Shown piece after piece: positions 1 to 5,345 of a stretch of DNA of 5,491 nucleotides (position 1 is its first letter; the number at the start of each line of letters is the position of its first letter). The position numbers and the translations under genes are program-made. This DNA comes from an uncultured Burkholderiales bacterium (lineage in GTDB: Bacteria; Pseudomonadota; Gammaproteobacteria; Burkholderiales; Burkholderiaceae_E). The DNA is taken from positions 1 through 5,491 of the forward strand of contig CAIKZV010000701.1 of assembly GCA_903831925.1 (NCBI GenBank), in the 5' to 3' direction. The notes under the pieces were generated by a model. That model was not told the DNA's origin, made no database searches, and saw only the letters and a program-made list of their open reading frames with translations.

Positions 1-188
1 AGATCCAGCTCACCGACGGCCTGGCAAAGCTCATTGAGGATGAACCGGTGCTGGCCTATCGCTTCGAAGGCAGCCGCTATGACTGCGGCTCCAAGATCGG
101 CTATCTGCAGGCAACCGTCGAGCTCGCCTTGCGTCATCCCGAGGTGGCCACCGATTTCGCGGCCTTCCTTGCCCGTCGGGGTCAGTAA
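1..188 (+). CDS. galU: UTP-glucose-1-phosphate uridylyltransferase, C-terminal end (5' truncated by window)
   Basis: The last 61 codons, in frame from base 3 to the TAA at 186-188, read as the C-terminus of GalU, the cytoplasmic enzyme that makes UDP-glucose from UTP and glucose-1-phosphate for surface polysaccharide synthesis. What shows it is the run around VLAYRFEGSRYDCGSKIGYL followed by QATVELALRHPE, matching the conserved family C-terminal segment (E. coli has a KYDCGNKLGY-type motif here). The catalytic N-terminal nucleotide-binding part lies outside the window, so completeness cannot be judged. The next gene starts 3 bases after the stop with no terminator between, so it is probably the first of a co-transcribed string in view. 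Family identification is firm; the choice of symbol rests only on this tail. Confidence 0.9.
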   Translation, partial: IQLTDGLAKLIEDEPVLAYRFEGSRYDCGSKIGYLQATVELALRHPEVATDFAAFLARRGQ

Positions 189-191
189 GCG

Positions 192-998
192 ATGTTTGCA
201 ATCATCGGTGGCAGCGGTCTGGCCAATCTGACCGAACTCGACCGCCGCCGGCGCGAGGTGGTTCGCACCCCTTATGGCGATCCCTCCTGTGCCTTGACCT
301 TCGGTGCCATCGATGGTGTCGATCTGGTTTTTCTGGCGCGACACGGCTATGGACACACCATTGCGCCGCACGAGATCAACTATCGCGCAAATCTGTGGGC
401 CTTGCGCGAAGTGGGTGCCACGCAGGTGCTGGCGGTCGCCACGGTGGGCGGCATCCGCGCTGATCTCGGGCCGGGAGCGCTGGTCATCCCCGACCAGATC
501 ATCGACTACACCAGCGCTCGAAAAGGCAGTTTTTTCGAAGGCCCGGACGATCCGGTCACCCACATCGATTTCACCCATCCTTATTCCGAGATGGTCCGGG
601 CGCGCTTTGCCGCGGCCGCCCGGGCGATCGGCGAGACGGTCGCGCTTGGCGGCACCTACGGTTGCACGCAGGGCCCGCGCCTCGAAACCGCGGCCGAAAT
701 TCGGCGAATGCAGCGTGACGGCTGCGATCTGGTGGGCATGACCGGCATGCCGGAAGCGGCGCTCGCGCGCGAACTCGAGTTGCCCTATGGCGCCCTGGCG
801 GTGGTGGCCAACCATGCGGCCGGGATCGGCGAGAGCTCGCAGGCGATCTCGCTCGACGCCATCGGCGTTGTGATGAATCTCGCCATGGAGCGGGTCCGCC
901 GGATTCTGGCAGCCTGTCTGCGCGCATCGGTCGACTCGACATCGGGTGCATCCGACGCATCACCTTCAGCCTCGGGCAGCAAGTTCGAGGCGTCATGA
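192..998 (+). CDS. S-methyl-5'-thioinosine phosphorylase (MTAP/PNP family, often auto-named mtnP)
   Basis: A 268-residue trimeric-type purine nucleoside phosphorylase family protein that should cleave a 5'-methylthio-nucleoside with phosphate, giving a free purine and methylthioribose-1-phosphate in methionine/purine salvage. Seen: the N-terminal phosphate-binding GGSG (residues 6-9), RHG (50-52), the central TYGCTQGPRLET (155-166), and MTGMPEAALARE (183-194). The last motif and the Asn at 207 (ANHAAG), where adenosine-type MTAP enzymes carry an Asp for the 6-amino group, resemble the Pseudomonas methylthioinosine enzyme (PA3004). I therefore infer a 6-oxopurine substrate; ordinary MTA phosphorylase is the alternative. 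Residues from about 246 onward form a Ser/Ala-rich tail that looks dispensable. The ATG at 192 is chosen because the family begins directly with the MxAIIGGSG strand; its ribosome site is weak, suggesting translational coupling to galU 3 bases upstream. The stop overlaps the def start. Confidence 0.87.
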   Translation: MFAIIGGSGLANLTELDRRRREVVRTPYGDPSCALTFGAIDGVDLVFLARHGYGHTIAPHEINYRANLWALREVGATQVLAVATVGGIRADLGPGALVIPDQIIDYTSARKGSFFEGPDDPVTHIDFTHPYSEMVRARFAAAARAIGETVALGGTYGCTQGPRLETAAEIRRMQRDGCDLVGMTGMPEAALARELELPYGALAVVANHAAGIGESSQAISLDAIGVVMNLAMERVRRILAACLRASVDSTSGASDASPSASGSKFEAS

Positions 999-1525
999 TC
1001 CGCAAGGTGCTGAAGATGGGCGATCCGCGGCTGCTGCGTATCGCCGAGCCGGTGAGCGATTTCGGTTCGCCGCACTTGCGCGACCTGATCGAGGACATGC
1101 TCGACACCATGGCCGCCCGCGACGGCGCCGGGATTGCAGCGCCCCAGATCGGCGTCAATCTGCGTGTCGTCATCTTCGGTGTCGAGTCGCATCCGAACTA
1201 TCCCGATGCCGAGCCTGTGCCGCAGACGGTGCTGATCAATCCGCTGATTGAAGCGCTTTCACCGGTCGAGCAGGAGGGCTGGGAAGGCTGTCTGTCGGTG
1301 CCCGGAATGCGAGGCTGGGTACCGCGCTTCGCTCAGATCCGATACCGCGGCGTCGATGCGCAGGGCAAGCCTATCGACCGCATCGCGACCGATTTTCACG
1401 CCCGGGTCGTGCAGCACGAATGCGACCATCTCGACGGCATCCTTTACCCGCAGCGCATTCGCGACCTGACCCGGTTTGGCTTCATCGAGGCGCTTTTTCC
1501 AGGTCAGAAACTGAGCGACGACTGA
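995..1525 (+). CDS. def: Peptide deformylase
   Basis: A 176-residue metalloenzyme that removes the formyl group from the N-terminal formyl-methionine of nascent proteins at the ribosome. All three family motifs are present in order: GAGIAAPQ (44-51), EGCLS (97-101) and HECDH (141-145), giving metal ligands Cys99, His141 and His145 and the catalytic Glu142. The protein looks complete. The segment ARVVQHECDHLDGILY and the longer insert between motifs 1 and 2 resemble the plant/mitochondrial PDF1A branch more than the E. coli enzyme (QHEMDHLVG), so this may be a second, non-canonical deformylase rather than the copy usually beside fmt; that is inference. The ATG at 995 overlaps the preceding stop (ATGA), with a GAGG 4 bases upstream, implying translational coupling. 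It is the last gene of the forward string. Confidence 0.95.
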   Translation: MIRKVLKMGDPRLLRIAEPVSDFGSPHLRDLIEDMLDTMAARDGAGIAAPQIGVNLRVVIFGVESHPNYPDAEPVPQTVLINPLIEALSPVEQEGWEGCLSVPGMRGWVPRFAQIRYRGVDAQGKPIDRIATDFHARVVQHECDHLDGILYPQRIRDLTRFGFIEALFPGQKLSDD

Positions 1526-1540
1526 CGGTGAGCAACGTCT

Positions 1541-1557
1541 GACGGCTAGAGGCCGTC
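1541..1557. terminator. Possible hairpin terminator in the def/glnD convergent gap
   Basis: GACGGC (1541-1546) and GCCGTC (1552-1557) form a perfect 6-bp stem with a 5-base loop TAGAG. It lies in the 43-base gap between the def stop and the glnD stop, where transcription from both sides has to end. There is no T-tract on either strand, so it is not a textbook intrinsic terminator; it may instead be a 3'-end stabilising hairpin with Rho-dependent termination. A second GACGG at 1524-1528 could pair with CCGTC as an alternative. Confidence 0.45.
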
Positions 1558-1568
1558 CCTGCCTTGCG

Positions 1569-4148
1569 TCAATCCTGCATCGCAGCCAGCAGGTCGTTTT
1601 CGAGCTGGATCTGCTGGCGCGCATTGGCCAGCGCAGGGCCTTCGATCAGAAACACGTCCTCGACGCGCTCGCCCAGCGTCATGATCCGCGCGGCCTGCAG
1701 GTTGACGCCATGGCGGGTCAATGCGCGGGCGATCCCGTAGAGCAGCCCGGTGCGGTCGTTGGTGACCACCGACAGCAGATAGCGGTTGCCGCGATCGTCC
1801 GGTCGCAGGTCGACCTGCGGGGCGATCGGAAAATACCGCGACCGTCGTGACGGCCTGCCGCGCACCGGCGCTTCGAGCGGCTTGCGCTGCGTCAGTCGCG
1901 TTGCGAGTTCGACCTCGACCAGCGAGAGGATGTCGCGATACTCGAACGAGTGGCTGGGATCGACCACCAGAAAACTGTCGAGGGCACGCCCGTCGCTGGT
2001 GGTGTGCACCTGCGCATCGAGCACTGACAGATTCTTGCTGTCGAAGTAGCCGCAAATGCGGGCAAACAGATCGGGCTGGTCGGGCAGATAGGCGACGACC
2101 TGAAAGCCCGCGCCAATCGGTGACAGGCGGGTGCGCACGACCGGATGCTCCGGCTCAGCGGTCTGGTGCAGCACCAGCGTGTGCCAGGCAATATCCTGCG
2201 GATCATTGCGAAGGAAGTAGCCGATTTCGAGGCGTTTCCAGAAATCGGCATAAGCGGCCGGTGCCAGGCCGGCCAGATAGAGAAGACGTCTTGCCTCGGC
2301 ATGTCGAGCATCGAGGCGCTCATCGGGGCTGGTGACTTCTCCGCTCAGAGAAGCGCGGGTCAGCCGGTAGAGGTCTTCGAGCAGCTTGCCCTTCCAGGCG
2401 TTCCAGACCAGGGGGCTGGTGCCGCGGATGTCGGCCACGGTGAGCAGATACAGCGCCGTGAGGCGTCGCTCGGAGCCGACGCGTGCCGCAAAGTTGGCAA
2501 TGGTCTGCGGATCGCTGAGGTCCTGCTTTTGCGCAACCTGCGACATGGCCAGGTGCTGGTCGACCAGAAATTCGACCAGCTCGCAGTCTTCTTTCGACAG
2601 GCCATGGGCGCGACAGAAACGCCGGGCGTCCTGCTTGCCAAGGGTGGAGTGATCGCCGCCTCGACCCTTTGCGATGTCGTGAAAAAGCGCCGCAAGAAAG
2701 AGCAGCCAGGGGCGCTCGAACGCGGCCATCAGCTGGCTGCAGAAGGGGTATTCGTGGGCATGCTCGGCTTTTGTGAACCGACGCAGATTGCGCACCACCA
2801 TCAGAATGTGCTGATCGACGGTGTAAACATGAAAGAGGTCGTGCTGCATCCGGCCGACGATCCGCCGAAAAACCGGCAGATAGCGACCGAGCACCGACCA
2901 CTGGTTCATGCGTCGCAGTTCGTGAGTGACTGCGTTGTCGCTTTGCAGGATGCGCAGGAAAGCCGCCCGATTTTCGGGGTCGCGGCGAAAGCGTGCGTCG
3001 ATCCGGCCCCGTTCACGCCAGATCGCGCGCAGGGTGCGAGCGCTCATGCCGCTCAGCTCGCTGTGGGCTTCCATCGTGAGGAATGCGCGCAGGATCGCGC
3101 CTGGCTTGCGGGCAAAGAGCGTGTCGTCGGCAACGTCGAGCAGCCCGCGATTGTTCTGGAACTCATCGTCAATGGCCTTGGCAACCCCCGCGTTTTCAGG
3201 GAACAGCTCGGCCTCGAGGTTTTGCAGCAGCAGGGTGCTGAGCTGCGTCACCGACTTGGCGATCCGGTAATAGCGCTGCATCAGCTGCTCGCTGGCGATC
3301 CGCGCATTGGTCGCATCGAACCCCTGTGCCTGGGCGACCTGGGCCTGCAGATCGAACACCAGCCGATCTTCGCGGCGCTTCGAGATGATGTGCAGCCAGG
3401 CACGGATCATCTTGAGTCGGCGTTCGTCGTTGGCGAGCAGTCGTGCTTCGCGAGTCGTCATCAGCCCGCGCTCGGCCATGCCCGACCAGTTCAGGCCCAG
3501 GCCGGCAGCGCGCGAAATCCAGCGGATCGACTGCAGATCGCGCAGCCCACCCGGGCTTTCCTTGACGTTCGGCTCGAGGCTGTAGGGCGTGTCGGCAAAC
3601 TTGGCGTGGCGCTGGCGAACCTCGAACATCTTTGCGTGATAAAAGGCCCTCGGATCGGTTGCCGCCTGCAGCTTTTCGGCGAGAGTGCGATAGACCCTGC
3701 GGCTGCCGCACAGATAGCGCCGCTCGAGCAGGCTGGTCTGGACGGTGACATCGCTGGCCGCCTCGCTCAGGCACTGGTCGACCGTGCGCACGCTGTGGCC
3801 GATCACCAGCCCCACATCCCAGCATTGGCCGACGAAGGTTTCGATGCTCTGCGTGCGGTGATCGGCCTCGGCATCGGGCACCAGGATCACCAGGTCGACG
3901 TCGGAATGCGGTTGCAGCTCGCCGCGTCCATAGCCGCCGACCGCCGCCAGGCAACAGTCGGCGGGCATCCCGCTGTCGCGCCAGAGGGTCACCAGGCTGC
4001 GATCGGTGAGCCGGACCATGCCGGTCAGCAGGCGATGAACCTCGGGATGCTGTCTGAATCGCTCGATCAGGTCGGCACGCTGTTTACGCAGTTCGGTGCG
4101 CATCGCGCCGAGGTCGGTCGGCGGGGCTGTGACCACAGGCGTGGTCAT
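1569..4148 (-). CDS. glnD: Bifunctional PII uridylyltransferase / uridylyl-removing enzyme
   Basis: GlnD senses glutamine and adds or removes UMP on PII proteins (GlnB/GlnK), so controlling glutamine synthetase and the Ntr response. The 859-residue product has the full family layout: nucleotidyltransferase domain with VGGYGRGEL (about 70-78) and the DVD metal-binding aspartates (Asp83, Asp85); the NVKESPGGLRD signature (194-204); a central HD domain with HVYTVDQH (440-447), HD at 490-491 and KGRGGDHS after it, for UMP removal; and two C-terminal ACT domains (about 682-747 and 790-855) for glutamine binding. Length is typical. I chose the ATG at 4148 because CAGGG lies 10 bases upstream and the N-terminus then matches relatives; a GTG at 4211 would add 21 residues without a visible ribosome site. 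It follows map on the same strand with a 73-base gap, so the two are probably co-transcribed, as in many proteobacteria. Confidence 0.96.
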   Translation of the reverse strand: MTTPVVTAPPTDLGAMRTELRKQRADLIERFRQHPEVHRLLTGMVRLTDRSLVTLWRDSGMPADCCLAAVGGYGRGELQPHSDVDLVILVPDAEADHRTQSIETFVGQCWDVGLVIGHSVRTVDQCLSEAASDVTVQTSLLERRYLCGSRRVYRTLAEKLQAATDPRAFYHAKMFEVRQRHAKFADTPYSLEPNVKESPGGLRDLQSIRWISRAAGLGLNWSGMAERGLMTTREARLLANDERRLKMIRAWLHIISKRREDRLVFDLQAQVAQAQGFDATNARIASEQLMQRYYRIAKSVTQLSTLLLQNLEAELFPENAGVAKAIDDEFQNNRGLLDVADDTLFARKPGAILRAFLTMEAHSELSGMSARTLRAIWRERGRIDARFRRDPENRAAFLRILQSDNAVTHELRRMNQWSVLGRYLPVFRRIVGRMQHDLFHVYTVDQHILMVVRNLRRFTKAEHAHEYPFCSQLMAAFERPWLLFLAALFHDIAKGRGGDHSTLGKQDARRFCRAHGLSKEDCELVEFLVDQHLAMSQVAQKQDLSDPQTIANFAARVGSERRLTALYLLTVADIRGTSPLVWNAWKGKLLEDLYRLTRASLSGEVTSPDERLDARHAEARRLLYLAGLAPAAYADFWKRLEIGYFLRNDPQDIAWHTLVLHQTAEPEHPVVRTRLSPIGAGFQVVAYLPDQPDLFARICGYFDSKNLSVLDAQVHTTSDGRALDSFLVVDPSHSFEYRDILSLVEVELATRLTQRKPLEAPVRGRPSRRSRYFPIAPQVDLRPDDRGNRYLLSVVTNDRTGLLYGIARALTRHGVNLQAARIMTLGERVEDVFLIEGPALANARQQIQLENDLLAAMQD

Positions 4149-4177
4149 CGACTCGATGCCCTGATGGCAATGCAGGC

Positions 4178-4200
4178 GTCGGTGTGACCGCAACACCGTC
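4178..4200 (-). other. Inverted repeat in the map-glnD spacer
   Basis: CGGTGT (4180-4185) pairs with ACACCG (4193-4198) around a 7-base loop, and one more G-C pair is possible at 4178/4200 beyond a mismatch. It sits in the 73-base spacer of the map-glnD unit, with no T-tract after it. It could be a weak attenuator, an mRNA processing point that lowers glnD relative to map, or chance. Its presence slightly favours the shorter glnD start at 4148, since the longer start at 4211 would place it inside coding sequence. Confidence 0.3.
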
Positions 4201-4221
4201 GGTCTGGGCACCAGGTCATGA

Positions 4222-5031
4222 TCACGCCGCCTTCGGCAGCAGGGCAGGGCGCTCCGGACACCCGGTCGATACGGTCAGGATGTCATACCCGGTCTCGGTC
4301 ACCAGGACCGTGTGCTCCCATTGGGCCGACAGGCTGTGATCCCTGGTCACGATGGTCCAGCCGTCGGACATTTCGCGAATTTCGCGCCGACCGGCGTTGA
4401 CCATCGGTTCGATGGTGAAGATCATCCCGGGCGCCAGACGCTCCCCGGTGTCGGGGCGGCCGTAATGAAGGATTTGCGGGTCTTCGTGAAAGCGCCTGCC
4501 GATGCCGTGGCCGCAAAATTCGCGCACGATCGAAAAGCCCGAGCCTTCAGCATGACGCTGGATGGCATGGCCGATATCGCCCAGTGTTGCCCCGGGCTTG
4601 ACCTGGTCGATGCCCAGCCACATCGACTCGAAGGTCACCTCGCACAGCCTGCGTGCGGCGATCGATGGTTCGCCGACGAAGAACATCCGGCTGGTGTCTC
4701 CGTGAAACCCGTCTTTGATGACCGTGATGTCGATGTTCAGGACATCGCCATTCTTGAGCACCTTGTCTCCCGGTATGCCGTGGCATATCTGATGGTTGAC
4801 CGAGGTGCAGATCGACTTCGGAAAGGGTCGGTAGCCCGGTGGCGCATAGTTGAGGGGTGCCGGGATGGTTTTCTGAACCTCGACCATGTACTGATGACAC
4901 AGGGTATCGAGCTCGCCGGTGGTCACACCCTGTTTGACATGGGGGCCGATGAAGTCGAGCACCTCCGAGGCCAGGCGCCCGGCCAGCCGCATGGCGGCCA
5001 CTTCTGCTTCGTTTTTGATCGCGATCGACAT
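4222..5031 (-). CDS. map: Methionine aminopeptidase, type I
   Basis: A 269-residue cytoplasmic metalloprotease that removes the initiator methionine from new proteins once deformylase has acted. It aligns over its whole length with E. coli Map. Seen: ICHGIP with substrate-side His84; the five metal ligands Asp101 (VLNID), Asp112 (FHGDTS), His175 (CGHGIGR), Glu208 (FTIEPM) and Glu239 (AQWEH). The start MSIAIKNEAEVAAMR matches the family N-terminus, although no clear Shine-Dalgarno sequence precedes the ATG at 5031. The C-terminus ends in a short variable tail. It is the first gene of the reverse unit, followed by glnD, and is divergent from rpsB, which is a conserved proteobacterial arrangement. 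A perfect TATAAT on the reverse strand 33 bases upstream gives a likely promoter with a short leader. Confidence 0.97.
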   Translation of the reverse strand: MSIAIKNEAEVAAMRLAGRLASEVLDFIGPHVKQGVTTGELDTLCHQYMVEVQKTIPAPLNYAPPGYRPFPKSICTSVNHQICHGIPGDKVLKNGDVLNIDITVIKDGFHGDTSRMFFVGEPSIAARRLCEVTFESMWLGIDQVKPGATLGDIGHAIQRHAEGSGFSIVREFCGHGIGRRFHEDPQILHYGRPDTGERLAPGMIFTIEPMVNAGRREIREMSDGWTIVTRDHSLSAQWEHTVLVTETGYDILTVSTGCPERPALLPKAA

Positions 5032-5035
5032 CGAC

Positions 5036-5065
5036 TTGTCGTTAACTGGTTGTTCAAGCTAGAAT
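5036..5065 (+). promoter_or_regulatory. Candidate sigma-70 promoter of rpsB
   Basis: Forward strand: TTGTCG (5036-5041), an 18-base spacer, then TAGAAT (5060-5065, five of six consensus matches). An overlapping alternative is TTAACT (5042-5047) with TATAGG (5066-5071). Either would give an rpsB leader of roughly 270 bases. The -10 overlaps that of map on the other strand. I found no better forward promoter between here and the rpsB start, although the AT-rich patch around 5163-5179 could hide one. Confidence 0.4.
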
Positions 5066-5092
5066 TATAGGCTTACCAGACGAAGCTCAGTC
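5064..5092 (-). promoter_or_regulatory. Likely sigma-70 promoter of map-glnD
   Basis: Reverse strand: a perfect TATAAT at 5069-5064, with a poor -35 candidate GACTGA at 5092-5087 (17-base spacer). Transcription would start near 5057, leaving a leader of about 25 bases before the map ATG. The -10 match is exact in GC-rich DNA, which is why I trust it; the -35 is weak and may be misplaced. Confidence 0.55.
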
Positions 5093-5105
5093 GCAAAAAG
5101 CGACT
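5089..5105 (+). repeat. Perfect 6-bp inverted repeat with A5 loop
   Basis: AGTCGC (5089-5094) and GCGACT (5100-5105) flank AAAAA. In the rpsB transcript this would form a hairpin very near the 5' end; on the DNA it overlaps the -35 position assigned to the map promoter, so it could also be a protein-binding site. The sequence shows the symmetry only; function is unknown. Confidence 0.4.
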
Positions 5106-5120
5106 TGCGCCCCGAAGGTA

Positions 5121-5157
5121 AGTGTTTGACCAGGCGTCTGACTGAGTGTTTGCAGGC
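5121..5157 (+). repeat. Near-direct repeat, 24-base period
   Basis: AGTGTTTG occurs at 5121-5128 and again at 5145-5152. Each copy is followed by CAGGC, separated from it by AC in the first copy and directly adjoining in the second, so the shared block is 13 bases with one 2-base gap. Two copies about two helical turns apart in an upstream region may be a regulator site or a small duplication. Confidence 0.4.
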
Positions 5158-5215
5158 AAGCGTTTTAAAAGCATCAAAACATCTCCGCGGTTTTGCGCCG
5201 CAACGGCAGATCGGT

Positions 5216-5227
5216 CAGACCGGTCTG
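5216..5227. repeat. 12-bp perfect palindrome CAGACCGGTCTG
   Basis: CAGACCGGTCTG is its own reverse complement. It is flanked by a direct repeat of CGGTCAG (5212-5218 and 5234-5240), with a related CGGTCTG at 5221-5227 between them. With no loop it is a poor RNA hairpin, so a dimeric DNA-binding protein site is the more natural reading; chance cannot be excluded. Confidence 0.4.
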
Positions 5228-5239
5228 CTGAAGCGGTCA

Positions 5240-5310
5240 GGGCGATCGAAGATTGCCCCGGAATACTGCCCACTGGGTGCACGGCAAGGTGCCGTGTCCG
5301 GGCATCCGGA
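5240..5310 (+). promoter_or_regulatory. Candidate rpsB leader RNA switch (mutually exclusive hairpins)
   Basis: Three stems compete here. Stem A: GGGCGATC (5240-5247) with GATTGCCC (5251-5258), 8 pairs including one G-U, loop GAA. Stem B: TGCCCCGGA (5254-5262) with TCCGGGCA (5297-5304), 8 pairs with one bulged C, enclosing a small CCC-ACT-GGG hairpin (5269-5277) and a perfect 7-bp hairpin CACGGCA-AGG-TGCCGTG (5280-5296). Stem C: TCCGG (5297-5301) with CCGGA (5306-5310), loop GCAT. A and C each consume one strand of B, so A plus C excludes B. Stem B makes a three-way junction 30 bases upstream of the ribosome binding site. S2 autoregulation of rpsB is established in E. coli; that this fold performs it here is inference. 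Confidence 0.5.
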
Positions 5311-5334
5311 AAGCCGCGATATTCAACCCTAGAC

Positions 5335-5338
5335 GGAG
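5335..5338 (+). promoter_or_regulatory. rpsB: Ribosome binding site of rpsB
   Basis: GGAG 7 bases before the ATG at 5346, within CGGAGA. It is the clearest Shine-Dalgarno sequence in the window and decides for the ATG at 5346 over the in-frame ATG three codons later. The hexamer TCTCCG at 5182-5187 is a perfect complement of CGGAGA (5334-5339), a possible long-range occlusion. Confidence 0.85.
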
Positions 5339-5345
5339 AATTATC

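Larger units (their letters stand above)
5072..5345 (+). promoter_or_regulatory. Long untranslated region upstream of rpsB (no gene seen)
   Basis: The map and rpsB start codons are separated by 314 bases with no credible coding sequence: the forward leader contains no ATG before the rpsB start, and open frames here need TTG or GTG starts and encode nothing recognisable. What it does contain is structure: an AGTCGC-AAAAA-GCGACT hairpin (5089-5105), a near-direct repeat (5121-5157), an AT-rich TTTTAAAA patch (5163-5170), a 12-bp palindrome (5216-5227) and an overlapping set of hairpins (5240-5310). In E. coli the rpsB-tsf leader is bound by S2 for autoregulation; by position this region is the equivalent, but I could not match the gammaproteobacterial motif by eye. 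Confidence 0.55.

Noticed and set aside
571..1192. Reverse-strand frames of 135 and 200 codons over the phosphorylase and def
   Set aside because: Both lie opposite genes with complete sets of catalytic motifs and encode low-complexity Arg/Pro-rich products, typical of GC-rich antisense frames.
2145..4187. 680-codon open frame antisense to glnD
   Set aside because: Its length is striking, but it is the complement of a strongly conserved glnD in GC-rich DNA, where antisense frames stay open because stop codons are rare. The translation shows no family motif.
4149..4211. Longer glnD start at GTG 4211
   Set aside because: It would add 21 residues with no family match and no ribosome binding site; the ATG at 4148 has CAGGG upstream and a typical N-terminus.
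4312..5070. 252-codon open frame antisense to map
   Set aside because: Map carries all five metal ligands and aligns from end to end with the family, so the opposite frame is a shadow; its product resembles nothing.
5105..5332. 75-codon forward frame in the rpsB leader ending just before the ribosome binding site
   Set aside because: It needs a TTG start with no ribosome site, has no recognisable content, and overlaps the structured leader. The leader has no ATG at all, so an attenuator-type leader peptide is not supported.
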